Shown: piece after piece, positions 1-8,370 of the stretch
Layout: every line of letters starts with the position of its first letter
Position numbering within the stretch: position 1 is the stretch's first letter
Assembly (NCBI GenBank): GCA_937876355.1
Contig: CALFHN010000120.1
Location: 1 to 34,419 of the forward strand
Length of the DNA: 34,419 nt
Source: an uncultured Bacteroidota bacterium
GTDB lineage: Bacteria > Bacteroidota > Rhodothermia > Rhodothermales > UBA10348
Direction of reading: 5' to 3'
The notes under the pieces: generated by a model
Databases searched by the model: none
The model's input: only the letters and a program-made list of their open reading frames with translations
What the model was told of the DNA's origin: nothing
Translations under genes and position numbers: made by a program

Positions 1-1
1 G

Positions 2-121
2 GCTATCGCAGAGGCTCATGGAGGTTCTCTGCAAGTGGAGAGCCATGTAGAAAGTGGGACCGTTTTTGTGGTGACCCTACCTGTCGTAGTTGGCGAAAGT
101 GAAAATCCGAGAACGAAATAA
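2..121 (+). CDS. Sensor histidine kinase, C-terminal end (partial)
   Basis: Only the last 39 codons are inside the window, in frame 2, ending in TAA. They read IAEAHGGSLQVES, then SGTVFVVTLPV, which is the usual end of a HATPase_c domain (the strand after the G2 box, 'aHGG.i.veS..g.Gt.f.v.LP'). The protein would use ATP to phosphorylate its own histidine and pass the phosphate to a response regulator. The sensor part lies left of the window, so the signal cannot be named. The stop codon runs directly into a strong GC-rich hairpin. It is not the partner of the regulator near 10 kb, which has its own kinase. Confidence 0.75.
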   Translation, partial: AIAEAHGGSLQVESHVESGTVFVVTLPVVVGESENPRTK

Positions 122-123
122 AA

Positions 124-151
124 GTGGGGGGCGCCTTTCGGCGCCCCCCAC
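124..151. terminator. GC-rich hairpin, probable terminator, best for the minus strand
   Basis: Perfect 12-bp inverted repeat GTGGGGGGCGCC / GGCGCCCCCCAC with a TTTC loop. On the minus strand it is followed by TTTATTTCG, a U-rich tail, so it fits as the terminator of the hsp20 gene that reads leftward. On the plus strand it starts 2 bases after the kinase stop but lacks a T-run, so it may work in both directions with different strength. Confidence 0.7.
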
Positions 152-158
152 CCTGAAC

Positions 159-212
159 GTCTTCCAATAAAAGCAGGTCTTCCAATAGAAGTTCGTCTTC
201 CAAGATCCTCTT
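159..212. repeat. 18-bp tandem repeat, three copies
   Basis: Units 159-176, 177-194 and 195-212 all begin GTCTTCCAA. The first two share GTCTTCCAATA.AAG and the third has diverged after base 9. The array lies between the terminator hairpin and the end of hsp20, so it would be in the hsp20 3' untranslated region. No function is visible. Confidence 0.75.
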
Positions 213-266
213 CTAAGAAAATCGTGCTAGAATCAAGCCCGCAGATTCACACCTGCGAGATCGTTC

Positions 267-713
267 TTAGGAGATCTTAATTTTTTGAGGTTTGGTTTCT
301 TCCATCTTCGGCACGGTCACGAACAGTACTCCGTTCTCAAATCGTGCATCGATTTTTTTAGAATCGATTTTGTTTGGAAGTGAGAACGAACGATAGAACC
401 GGCCAGTATGGCGCTCAAGCTGGACAACACTGTCCGTTTCCGTGATATCTCTCGACGAGCGTTCTCCCGAAATGGAAAGTACTCCGTCGTGGAGGTTGAT
501 TTGGATGTCTTCTTTCCCGACTCCGGGGACGTCGGCAGAAAGTTCATATGCTTCAACCGTTTCTACCACGTCAACGCGAGGTTGCCAGGAAATCGGTTCA
601 CTATTGTCCCCATCCGTTGCTGCTGAAGGGAAAAAATTGGAAAACATGTGATCAAAATCGCGCTGCATCCGAGAAAGATCGGCGCGGGGTGAAAATCGTA
701 GTACCTTGGTCAT
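267..713 (-). CDS. Small heat-shock protein, Hsp20/alpha-crystallin family
   Basis: ATP-independent cytoplasmic holdase chaperone that binds unfolding proteins and hands them to DnaK/ClpB. The 148-residue protein has a short N-terminal arm (helix RADLSRMQRDFDHMFSNFF), then a complete alpha-crystallin domain from about residue 43 to 137. This includes VDVVETVEAYELSADVPGV, DGVLSISGER and the family hallmark NGVLFVTVPK. It ends with KIKIS, an I-x-I motif that docks between subunits in oligomers. The ATG at 713 is chosen because AAGGTG lies at the right distance before it; an in-frame codon at 779 would add 22 residues unlike the family. It is a single gene, with the hairpin at 124-151 as the likely terminator. 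Imperfect dyad TGTCGCCC/GGGGCACA lies 47-67 bases upstream of the start, but I do not recognise it as a known heat-shock operator. Confidence 0.93.
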   Translation of the reverse strand: MTKVLRFSPRADLSRMQRDFDHMFSNFFPSAATDGDNSEPISWQPRVDVVETVEAYELSADVPGVGKEDIQINLHDGVLSISGERSSRDITETDSVVQLERHTGRFYRSFSLPNKIDSKKIDARFENGVLFVTVPKMEETKPQKIKIS

Positions 714-1134
714 TATAAACACCTTTATGTTGATTGATTTGCTCGGTATAGTCTGGAGGTGTCGCCCAAAAGGGGGCACATTTACCGATAAGATTCAATC
801 AAATCATTGCAAGGTGCGTGCCAGAGGCCTTATTTATCGCAAAGGTGACTATTCGTCAGAACCGCAGTGTCAATGCTGGCCATCCACGGAGACGGTCGGA
901 AAACCTGTCGCCGACAGTTCGTCAGTCGAGGCTACATTCCTGTCAAACACGTATTGTCGGCATGAAAAGGTGGCAGAAGAATCTGCTTTTGGAACTCTGA
1001 ACCTGCGAAACGGAGATAGGATGGCCAATTTTGATGGAAGGACAAGACAGAGGGGCCGCCCAAACCAAGACGGCCATCATGCTATAAAATTAACGCACCA
1101 TCCGCAGGAAATGCGACAATTTCCATAGGTCATG
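714..1134. other. 421-base stretch without a supported gene
   Basis: This separates the hsp20 start from the fumarylacetoacetase stop. Both neighbours lie on the minus strand, so it holds the hsp20 promoter and the fahA 3' region. Open frames on both strands exist (for example plus strand 706-1128) but none has a recognisable domain. Complementary pieces are present: CTGTCGCCGACAG at 905-917, GCCGACA / TGTCGGC about 40 bases apart, and GGCCG / CGGCC around 1054-1075. A structured RNA is possible but I do not recognise one. Confidence 0.5.
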
Positions 1135-2370
1135 TTATCGAGCGGGCAATATGGTTCCGGAAACGTTACCAAAACCAATACGAAGGCCATTTTTTTCTGC
1201 CCAGCCACGCATGGCGACCGTGTCTCCGTCGTTGATAAATTTCCGTTCACTTCCATCGGTCAACGTTACCGGCGTTGTGCCGCGCCAAGTAATCTCCAAC
1301 ATGGAGCCAAAACTACCCTTTTCAGGTCCTGAAATGGTGCCTGAGGCCATAAGGTCTCCCGGATTGATGTTGCAACCTCCACTCGTATGATGTGCAAGTT
1401 GTTGGCAAATATTCCAGTACAGATGTTTGAAATTTGAATTACAAACGACATCTGCGTTCAAAGAGCCAGGAGATGTGATACTCACTTCTAGTGCGATATC
1501 AAACGCAAAATCTTGATTTGATGAAAGGTAGGGAAGGGGACTAGGATCTTGTTTTGGGCCAGAACAACGGAACGGTTCAAGGGCGTCTAAGGTGACAATC
1601 CACGGAGAGATAGATGTCGCAAAGTTTTTGCCTAGGAATGGGCCGAGCGGTACATATTCCCACTTCTGGATGTCGCGAGCGCTCCAATCATTGACTAGTA
1701 CGAATCCAAAAATGTGGTCAGAAGCATTTTCAATTGAGATTGGATCTCCCAATTTTGTGGCTTTCCCAGTAAAAAAGCCGACCTCCAATTCAAAATCTAA
1801 CAATCGGGAAGGGCCAAAAACTGGATCTGCGTTGTCCGCCTTGGTTTGGCCATTTGGTCTGCGAATATTTGTCCCTGAAATGACAATGGAGCTTGCCCTG
1901 CCGTGATACGCAACAGGTAGATGGAGCCAGTTTGGAAGGAGTGCATTGGCTGGATCGCGGAAAAGCGAGCCAACATTTGTGGCGTGTTCTTTTGAGGAAT
2001 AAAAATCAGTATAGTCACCGATTTTCGCAGGAAGCACCATTCGAACTGCACTTCTGGGAAATATGGAAAGGGACCTGAGGTCCATGTCATCTCGCAAGCG
2101 GGCATCATCAAAAGAAAGAAGCTTTTGAAGTGTGGTGCGTACGAGCGTCCACGTTTCCCTTCCCGCAGCCATGAAATCGTTGAGGGAATCCCCGGAAAAA
2201 ACCGAAGTGGGCAATAAGTCGGCTTCTTCCAATGCTGCTAGATCGACGACCCAGTCTCCAATGGCCGTGCCCGGCCGAGGGCGAGAGCTTCCATTAGGAA
2301 TAATTACGCCATAGGGCAAATTTTGAATCGGGAAGTCGCTTCCTTGAGGAACGTCAATGAAAGAGCGCAT
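1135..2370 (-). CDS. fahA: Fumarylacetoacetase
   Basis: Last step of tyrosine/homogentisate breakdown: hydrolyses 4-fumarylacetoacetate to fumarate and acetoacetate in the cytoplasm. The 411-residue protein is close to the family's usual size and aligns from its first residues (MRSFIDVPQGSDFPIQNLPY). Visible motifs are DYTDFYSSKEHATNVG (metal and catalytic His region), GRASSIVISG, the acidic metal site LDFELEVGFFTG, VNDWSARDIQKWEYVPLGPF, and GDLMASGTISGPE near the C-terminus. The ATG at 2370 is chosen because the protein family begins there; an in-frame TTG at 2412 directly abuts the upstream gene's stop and would add 14 unsupported residues. It sits 42 bases downstream of an uncharacterised gene, likely in one operon. 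No other tyrosine catabolic gene is in the window. Confidence 0.95.
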   Translation of the reverse strand: MRSFIDVPQGSDFPIQNLPYGVIIPNGSSRPRPGTAIGDWVVDLAALEEADLLPTSVFSGDSLNDFMAAGRETWTLVRTTLQKLLSFDDARLRDDMDLRSLSIFPRSAVRMVLPAKIGDYTDFYSSKEHATNVGSLFRDPANALLPNWLHLPVAYHGRASSIVISGTNIRRPNGQTKADNADPVFGPSRLLDFELEVGFFTGKATKLGDPISIENASDHIFGFVLVNDWSARDIQKWEYVPLGPFLGKNFATSISPWIVTLDALEPFRCSGPKQDPSPLPYLSSNQDFAFDIALEVSITSPGSLNADVVCNSNFKHLYWNICQQLAHHTSGGCNINPGDLMASGTISGPEKGSFGSMLEITWRGTTPVTLTDGSERKFINDGDTVAMRGWAEKNGLRIGFGNVSGTILPAR

Positions 2371-2412
2371 AGGAAAAATATTAAATCGTGTAAATAAAGG
2401 ATCTCTAGACAA

Positions 2413-3399
2413 TTATTTCGAGAGCCAATCTAGCTCGAACAAATCTTCGAGTGGTTCATCCATACTGCAACTGCCAATTGAAAGCCCAAGGTTTTTCCGA
2501 TCATGAATAAAATCACCATTGGATGCAGAGAGGTCGTTCCACGAAATGCCGGCCGGAGTGAATACAAATGAAGAAGGATTTTGATCTTCCAAAATCTCTT
2601 GGATTTGCCGTGTGGTAAGCCCATGAACCCGGCCTAACGTGGTTGCGAAAAAAACATTCAAAAAACCGTGCATCGTGGCGTTTTGAATGATGTTGAAATG
2701 GCGAACGGGATGATGAAGTCCGGCCGTAGTTTTGAACGGACAAGATATTTGAATGGCAGAATGAATGAAATGTGCCAACTCGTGGGGAGACGGAAAGTCA
2801 GTTTGATTCATGCCGCCACATCGGATCTTGGCGAACATTTTTTGTTCAAATGAAGAACTGGCTAGCGCCAGCAAGAATAGAGGGATTTCATCTACAAAAG
2901 ATTCGCCACGACTTATTTCGCCAAATAACGTGGCGTTTTTGAAATCAGATGCATCAAAAATGTCAGCAATTCTAAAAACGGCATCGACCGACTGCGCCCC
3001 AGTACAAAAGGCATTTGGAGGAAAGCGGAATTCAAAAGTATCAATGGACGCTAGGCCATTTGTCTTGTTGACGAACTCCGAACAGAGCTTCAAATCCTGG
3101 TTCAAGCTCAGTTTTAAGTCGCTCAGTGTGGGGGCAACTCTAGGTAACACGTCAAATGTGATAGGTGCTTGATCAGGATAGCTTGATAATATTGAAATCA
3201 CATTCCCCAGCAATCCAACAGGCACAACAAACGGTCCCATCATCCATGCATCGGGTCCAGAACGATGGTTTATATACTCGTGAATGGCTGCTTCTAACCC
3301 AAGTGAAGCCGGAGGAAAGAGTCCGGCATAATCAAATAATCCATTTAAAAGCGTTTTGACACTTGAAAAACGAGGAATTGAGGAGCTAAATGGGGCCAT
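2413..3399 (-). CDS. Uncharacterised conserved protein linked to fahA
   Basis: I cannot name a function. The 328-residue soluble protein has no signal peptide or membrane helix. Residues likely to be important are LFDYAGLFPPA (21-31), GPDAWMMGPFVVP (48-60), KIRCGG (191-196), PFKTTAGLHHPVRH (221-234) and MHGFLNVFFA (243-252). From memory, similar blocks ('LFDYAGLFPPA', 'K.R.GG', 'FK.TAGLHHP') recur in hypothetical proteins of several bacterial phyla. The Lys/Arg/His-rich blocks in the second half look like an enzyme active site, perhaps a TIM barrel (inference). It is the first gene of a probable operon with fumarylacetoacetase (stop to ATG 42 bases), so a role in aromatic amino acid breakdown is the best contextual guess. 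There is no clear ribosome binding site before the ATG. Confidence 0.8.
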   Translation of the reverse strand: MAPFSSSIPRFSSVKTLLNGLFDYAGLFPPASLGLEAAIHEYINHRSGPDAWMMGPFVVPVGLLGNVISILSSYPDQAPITFDVLPRVAPTLSDLKLSLNQDLKLCSEFVNKTNGLASIDTFEFRFPPNAFCTGAQSVDAVFRIADIFDASDFKNATLFGEISRGESFVDEIPLFLLALASSSFEQKMFAKIRCGGMNQTDFPSPHELAHFIHSAIQISCPFKTTAGLHHPVRHFNIIQNATMHGFLNVFFATTLGRVHGLTTRQIQEILEDQNPSSFVFTPAGISWNDLSASNGDFIHDRKNLGLSIGSCSMDEPLEDLFELDWLSK

Positions 3400-3503
3400 T
3401 ATAGTAGGATTACAGATAAAAAAAACAGCAACTCCGATGATGTTAGGAGGTCTAGACTAAGAACTCTTGATTAAACCTTGTTTGAACTCGAATGTAATAT
3501 TAC

Positions 3504-3531
3504 CTTGAAAGACCGATCATGTCCTTTCAAG
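3504..3531. promoter_or_regulatory. Inverted repeat in a divergent intergenic region
   Basis: CTTGAAAG and CTTTCAAG form an 8-bp perfect dyad around a 12-base centre, between the divergent genes starting at 3399 (minus) and 3689 (plus). The position suits an operator for either side. The rest of this 289-base gap is AT-rich, and I could not pick out convincing promoter boxes. Confidence 0.35.
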
Positions 3532-3688
3532 TCAGAATATTCTCTCGAAAATTCGATTTTGAACCGGACTAGTCGACAAAACGTGTCAAAAAGTCGAGTT
3601 TTTTAAATAATTCGACCCAAAATAACCCTCGGCGATTCGTCAGGATTTATGATGGCACTCATCAAAGCACGATAGCAAGATACCAAAC

Positions 3689-4909
3689 ATGGTAGTCATG
3701 AAGAGATTTCCAATAATTTTCAGCCTTCTTCTAGGCATTTTCCTGCTTGCAGGAGCTGACGGTTGCTCAAGCGACCCAAACGTAGAAGGCGCAAAGCTTG
3801 ATTTACGCAATCAAGATTATGATCGGGCGCTACAAAACCTTGAAACCGCTCTAGAGAAAAATCCTGCGAATTCAGAAGCGCTAGATCTGAAAGGAAAAGT
3901 ACTTTCGGAAAAGGCTTTTGCAATTGTTGACCAAGATACTCATATCGCTCTAATCCACGACATGATTGAAGCGTTTACAAAAGCCATTGAGATTGACCCG
4001 CTTTTGAACGAAACGGTAACCAATAGTATGCGTTTTGCATATGCCAGCGAGTTTACTCGCGGAGTTCAGGCATTTAACCGTGGGAAAAATGATGAAACCG
4101 AGTTTGTCGTTGCCGCTAAGTATTTCCATACGGCAGGAGACATTTTCGCAGATTCTTCCGGTGCATTTGTGAACGAAGCTTATGCTTACATGAACGCAAA
4201 TCAGACGGAAAACGCAATCGTTCCGTTTGAACTGGCGATAGCAGCGGGCGATGATCAGTCTGATACGTATCGTTTTTTAGCAGGTCTTTATCAGACATAT
4301 GATCGCACAAACGATGGCATCGCACTTTTAGAAAAAGCTAGCGGAATGTATCCTGATGACATTGACGTTCAGACCGAATTATTGAACGCGTATCAGTTAG
4401 CTGGTCAAATTGATAAAGCGTTAGAGCGGTATAAAGATGCCGTTGCTCGCGAACCGGATAACAAGCTATTCCGTTACAATTATGGATCACTTTTGGTCGG
4501 TGCAGAACGCTACGATGAAGCGATTGAACATCTGTTAGTTGCCATTTCCTTAGATGCAGATTATAGCAATGCACACTATAACCTAGGTGCAGTTTACATT
4601 AACATGGCGGTGGACGTAAATAACCAAGTAAGCGTTTTAGATGATAAACTTCGCGCTGATCGCTCAGATTTGAGCCGCGATGAAATTCAGGCAAGAGAAG
4701 AAGCGATTGATGCACTAGTGGATCGCCGAAAAGAATTGTTTGGAATGGCTGTTACTCCGCTTGAAAAAGCTAAAGTGCTTTTTGAAGGAGCTGGAGAAGA
4801 TGCGGAGGCTGTATGTGTTGCGCTATATCAGTCTTACGTTCAGATCAATGAAGTTGCGAAAGCCGAAAGCATTGCCGAATGTGCCGGATACGAAGATTCA
4901 GGTCAATAG
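3689..4909 (+). CDS. TPR-repeat lipoprotein
   Basis: The 406-residue exported protein starts with a signal peptide (MKRFPIIFSLLLGIFLLAGADGC); Cys26 is a probable lipidation site although the ADGC box is not canonical. Several tetratricopeptide repeats follow: residues about 33-65 (AKLDLRNQDYDRALQNLETA), 155-190, 195-225, 230-260 and 265-300 (YDEAIEHLLVAISLDADYSN). The stretch at 305-350 (DDKLRADRSDLSRDEIQARE) looks like a charged coiled coil. TPR lipoproteins are usually scaffolds for envelope assemblies; no partner is evident here. Start choice between the ATG at 3689 and the one at 3698 is open. It is monocistronic, with a strong terminator 72 bases after the stop. Confidence 0.85.
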   Translation: MVVMKRFPIIFSLLLGIFLLAGADGCSSDPNVEGAKLDLRNQDYDRALQNLETALEKNPANSEALDLKGKVLSEKAFAIVDQDTHIALIHDMIEAFTKAIEIDPLLNETVTNSMRFAYASEFTRGVQAFNRGKNDETEFVVAAKYFHTAGDIFADSSGAFVNEAYAYMNANQTENAIVPFELAIAAGDDQSDTYRFLAGLYQTYDRTNDGIALLEKASGMYPDDIDVQTELLNAYQLAGQIDKALERYKDAVAREPDNKLFRYNYGSLLVGAERYDEAIEHLLVAISLDADYSNAHYNLGAVYINMAVDVNNQVSVLDDKLRADRSDLSRDEIQAREEAIDALVDRRKELFGMAVTPLEKAKVLFEGAGEDAEAVCVALYQSYVQINEVAKAESIAECAGYEDSGQ

Positions 4910-4981
4910 AGTTAGGATGAACGAATACGTTCAATTGGCTTTGAATCTAACGAGCATCATATTGAATGCTTGATGAGTTGG

Positions 4982-5025
4982 ATACGGGGCCGGGCTGTGA
5001 AACAGCCCGGCCCCGTATCGTTTTT
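4982..5025 (+). terminator. Strong intrinsic terminator
   Basis: A 17-bp perfect stem (4982-4998 with 5002-5018, ATACGGGGCCGGGCTGT and its complement) closes on a GAA loop and is followed by CGTTTTT. It ends the TPR lipoprotein transcript and lies only 36 bases before the next start, so that gene must have its promoter within or just after the hairpin. Confidence 0.93.
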
Positions 5026-5060
5026 AACCGCTCCACACTTCTATTTATTTTATTCAAAAC

Positions 5061-6230
5061 ATGAAGTCAGACGAATTAGGAAAACTTGGTCTTGGTACCA
5101 GAGCCGTTCATGCCGGACAGGCCCCAGATCCAACAACGGGCGCCGTCATGACGCCTATATATCAGACGTCTACGTACGCCCAGTCTGCCCCTGGAGTGCA
5201 TCAAGGGCATGAATATGCTAGAGTTACGAATCCCACCAGAACCGCGTTAGAAGAGAATCTAGCTGCACTGGAGTCTGCTAAATATGGAATTTGTTTTTCA
5301 TCGGGAGTTGCAGCCACCGATGCCGTGGTGCGGTGCTTGCGCCCCGGTGATCATATTTTGGCTTCAAACGACCTTTACGGCGGAACATACCGCTTGATGA
5401 GGCAGGTATTTGGACCGTTTGGGATCGAATCTGACTTCGTCGATATGTCGAATTTATCGGTGGTAAAAGCAGCCATCAAACCAAACACGAAGCTCATTTG
5501 GATTGAAACTCCCACCAACCCATTGGTTCGGGTCGTCGACCTAAAAGCGTTGTGTGACATTGCCCACGCGGCCGGAGCTGTCGCGGCGGTCGACAATACG
5601 TTTGCTTCGCCCATTTTGCAGCGTCCATTGGAATGGGGAGCAGATCTGGTGGTTCATTCTACCACAAAATACTTAGGCGGTCACTCCGATGTCATAGGCG
5701 GTGTGGTTTGTACAAACAGTACGGACTGGGATGACAAATTACGATTTTTGATCAAGTCGTCGGGTGCTGTTCCTGGACCTATGGACTGTTTTCTAACATT
5801 ACGCGGTACAAAAACACTTCAAATTAGAATGCAGCGCCATTGTTCAAATGCGCAGGCTGTTGCCGAATACTTGGAGACCCATCCTAAAATTGGACAGGTG
5901 TTTTACCCAGGTCTCCCAAGCTTCGCTGGTCATGAATTGGCAAAGCGCCAAATGGATGGATTTGGAGGAATGGTTTCCTTCCTGCTCAAGAATGATAATA
6001 TCCAGGATGCAACGACCGTGATGTCTTCCACAAAAGTCTTCACTTTGGCAGAAAGTTTGGGCGGAGTTGAAAGCCTAATGAATCATCCCGCAACCATGAC
6101 ACATGCCTCAATTCCAGCCGAGGAGCGCAAAGCCGCCGGATTGACCGATACTCTGATTCGCCTATCAGTTGGCATTGAAGACGTAGAGGACTTGATTGCT
6201 GACCTAGATCAAGCTCTGGCTCTGGTCTAA
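5061..6230 (+). CDS. Transsulfuration PLP enzyme (cystathionine gamma-synthase/lyase family)
   Basis: The 389-residue cytoplasmic enzyme of the Cys/Met metabolism PLP family (fold type I) matches full length. Seen are TRAVHAGQAPDPTTGAVMTP near the start, EYARVTNPTR (51-60), SSGVAATDAV (80-89) for phosphate binding, DLYGGTYRL around Tyr106, Asp178 in VDNTFASP, and the Schiff-base Lys203 in STTKYLGGHSD. The C-terminal part has SLGGVESLMNHPATMTHASI and RLSVGIEDVEDLIADL, typical of cystathionine gamma-synthases and gamma-lyases. Sequence reading alone cannot separate synthase (metB), gamma-lyase and beta-lyase. It converges with the E1 gene with a single base between the stops, so there is no room for a separate terminator. 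Confidence 0.93.
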   Translation: MKSDELGKLGLGTRAVHAGQAPDPTTGAVMTPIYQTSTYAQSAPGVHQGHEYARVTNPTRTALEENLAALESAKYGICFSSGVAATDAVVRCLRPGDHILASNDLYGGTYRLMRQVFGPFGIESDFVDMSNLSVVKAAIKPNTKLIWIETPTNPLVRVVDLKALCDIAHAAGAVAAVDNTFASPILQRPLEWGADLVVHSTTKYLGGHSDVIGGVVCTNSTDWDDKLRFLIKSSGAVPGPMDCFLTLRGTKTLQIRMQRHCSNAQAVAEYLETHPKIGQVFYPGLPSFAGHELAKRQMDGFGGMVSFLLKNDNIQDATTVMSSTKVFTLAESLGGVESLMNHPATMTHASIPAEERKAAGLTDTLIRLSVGIEDVEDLIADLDQALALV

Positions 6231-6231
6231 T

Positions 6232-8370
6232 CTAATGCGCTGCTAAAGATCTGGCGGCCTTGATTACGTCATCGTCGTCAGGCAGCAAAGCGCGTTCAAG
6301 TGAATCGGCGAAGGCAATTGGCGCGAATTTCCCGGCAAGTCGTTTGACAGGAGCGTCCAACTCATAAAATGCCTTATCACTGATTTGGGCCGCAAGCTCT
6401 GCACCATATCCGAGAAATTCGTGGTCTTCATAAACGACAAGCGCTCGATTCGTTTTCCGAACTGAAGCCATTACGGTGTCCATATCGACGGGCAACAACG
6501 TCCGAAGATCAATAATTTCAATAGACACACCTTCTTTTTCCAGGATGCGGGCGGCATTTGTCGATTTGTGAACCATCATGCCGTAGGTAATAATGGTCAA
6601 ATCAGTGCCTTCACGTACGATCCGAGCTTTGCCGAAAGGTAGAAGGTAATTTTCGTCAGGCTCAGGGCTCCGAGCCGCGGCAGACCTGTACAAAGCCTTG
6701 TGCTCCATAAACAAAACAGGGTCTTCCATTCGGATGGCAGCTTTCAATAATCCTTTTGCGTCCGCTGCATTGGATGGCATGGCAATTTGGAAGCCAGGCA
6801 TATGAGCAAAAAAGGCCTCAATATTCTGGGAATGGCACAATCCTCCGTGGATGTAACCCCCGACAGGAACTCTGATAACCATCGGGCAACCCCAATCATT
6901 ATTCGATCGGTAGCGGTAGGACGCCACTTGATTGCGAAGAGCCTGCAGGGCGGGCCAGATGTAGTCTCCAAATTGTATTTCTACAACTGGTTTATACCCA
7001 GCAGACGCAAAACCAACTGCCGTTCCAATGATGGATGCTTCGGCTAACGGCGTGTTAAAACATCTTTTCGGTCCGAAGGCATCGGTTAAGTCCCGAGTAG
7101 CGGTAAATACACCGCCCTTTCCACCGGCAACGTCCTCGCCGTAAACGAGAACACGATCATTGCGCTTCATTTCTTCGTGAAGAGCGTGGTTTATGGCATC
7201 GACGACTACGATTTGAGGGCCAGAGGGCTCGGAGGTTTCAAATTCCAATCCCAGGTCGCCTTCAAATAATACGTGATCCATGGCCGTCGAAGAGTCCGGG
7301 TCATCTTGAGCATCTGCCCACACCGCAGCGGCATCAACTTCAGCTTGAACTTCCCCGCGTAACCGTTTGACGTCATCTTCCGATAGAAGCCCCTCTTTTT
7401 TCAGACGATTTTCGAGCTGAAGGATGGGATCTTCGCGCTTATCGGCTTCTAATTCCTCGGCCGTCCTATACTTCGAATGATTGTCTGACGAAGAGTGTGG
7501 AAGAAGGCGAACCAAATCGGCAACCAAACAGACAGGGCCTTTCCCAGCTTTGATATGCTCAATTGCCATTTTCGCAGCTGAGTAGGTCTCAAAGAAATTG
7601 GTACCGTCAACGTGTATTCGAGCTAGGCCTTCGTAGCCGCGGGCTAGTTTAAATGCTGAGCCTCCTGCGGTTTGGTCACGAACAGGGACCGATATAGCAT
7701 ACCCGTTGTCTTGAACCACAAATAGAACCGGAGCAGCTTCTCGAGCCGCCCAGTTCAAGGCCTCGTGAAAATCACCTTGTGAAGTTGCGCCGTCTCCGCA
7801 CGAACAATACACAAAAGCATCTGTGATGCCATCTCGTTGAAGAGCCAAACCTGCCCCCACTGCGGGCAAAAACTGGGCACCAACGGAGGAAGAGATGGGC
7901 AGAATGTTGCGAGACCGATTACCAAAATGTTCCGCCATTTGCCTTCCGCCAGAGTTAGGATCGGAAGCCTTTGCCATGTGATGTAACAACACTTCATTTG
8001 AATCTCCCCCTAACATGAGATACATCATCATATCTCTGTAATAGAGGCTAAACCAATCTTTTCCTGGTCGACTTAACAGTCCGATGGCCGCCTGAGTTGC
8101 TTCATGTCCTGCACAACCAATATGAAAAAAACCTTTTCCCTGTTTCAAAAGATTAAGCATTTTCTCGTCCAAACGTCGAGAAGTAAGCATCTTTCGATAA
8201 ACACCGATCAGCGTTTCGGCTTCGAAATGGTCCACACCAAGTTCGATAACTTCGAAATCGCCTTCATATTTTTCCCTACCATTAAATCGCGAAGTTAGTT
8301 CGACAGATCCAGTCGCACCGTCGCCGGTTGGCGCAGTTGCTTTTTTAATTGATTTCGATGTTTTAGCCAT
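6232..8370 (-). CDS. Fused 2-oxoacid dehydrogenase E1 (alpha-beta), branched-chain type
   Basis: Thiamin-diphosphate-dependent decarboxylase subunit of a 2-oxoacid dehydrogenase complex, most like the branched-chain (2-oxoisovalerate) type. The 712-residue protein joins both E1 chains. The alpha half (about 50-370) has FFHIGCAGHEATQ, YYRDMMMYLMLG and the ThDP motif GDGATSQGDFHEALN (from 192) ending at Asn222. The beta half (about 385-710) starts IVVVDAINHALHEEM and has VLVYGEDVAGGKGG, FNTPLAEASIIGTAVG, FGDYIWPA and a transketolase C-terminal domain (LRTLLPVDMDTVMASVRKT). The first 30 residues are Lys/Thr/Ser rich and probably disordered. Fused E1 of this kind is common in Bacteroidota and relatives. 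E2 and E3 are not in the window. Confidence 0.93.
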   Translation of the reverse strand: MAKTSKSIKKATAPTGDGATGSVELTSRFNGREKYEGDFEVIELGVDHFEAETLIGVYRKMLTSRRLDEKMLNLLKQGKGFFHIGCAGHEATQAAIGLLSRPGKDWFSLYYRDMMMYLMLGGDSNEVLLHHMAKASDPNSGGRQMAEHFGNRSRNILPISSSVGAQFLPAVGAGLALQRDGITDAFVYCSCGDGATSQGDFHEALNWAAREAAPVLFVVQDNGYAISVPVRDQTAGGSAFKLARGYEGLARIHVDGTNFFETYSAAKMAIEHIKAGKGPVCLVADLVRLLPHSSSDNHSKYRTAEELEADKREDPILQLENRLKKEGLLSEDDVKRLRGEVQAEVDAAAVWADAQDDPDSSTAMDHVLFEGDLGLEFETSEPSGPQIVVVDAINHALHEEMKRNDRVLVYGEDVAGGKGGVFTATRDLTDAFGPKRCFNTPLAEASIIGTAVGFASAGYKPVVEIQFGDYIWPALQALRNQVASYRYRSNNDWGCPMVIRVPVGGYIHGGLCHSQNIEAFFAHMPGFQIAMPSNAADAKGLLKAAIRMEDPVLFMEHKALYRSAAARSPEPDENYLLPFGKARIVREGTDLTIITYGMMVHKSTNAARILEKEGVSIEIIDLRTLLPVDMDTVMASVRKTNRALVVYEDHEFLGYGAELAAQISDKAFYELDAPVKRLAGKFAPIAFADSLERALLPDDDDVIKAARSLAAH

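Noticed and set aside
3-203. 66-residue minus-strand frame rich in Leu-Glu-Asp
   Set aside because: Its acidic part is only the reverse reading of the 18-bp repeat and the rest is antisense to the kinase end and terminator.
780-1077. Minus-strand frame from the ATG at 1077 broken only by four TGA codons (943, 922, 856, 799)
   Set aside because: Four stops in about 100 codons is what chance gives, and no family is recognisable.
706-1128. 140-residue plus-strand open frame
   Set aside because: It overlaps the hsp20 promoter and start, has no domain or ribosome binding site, and its composition is unlike a folded protein.
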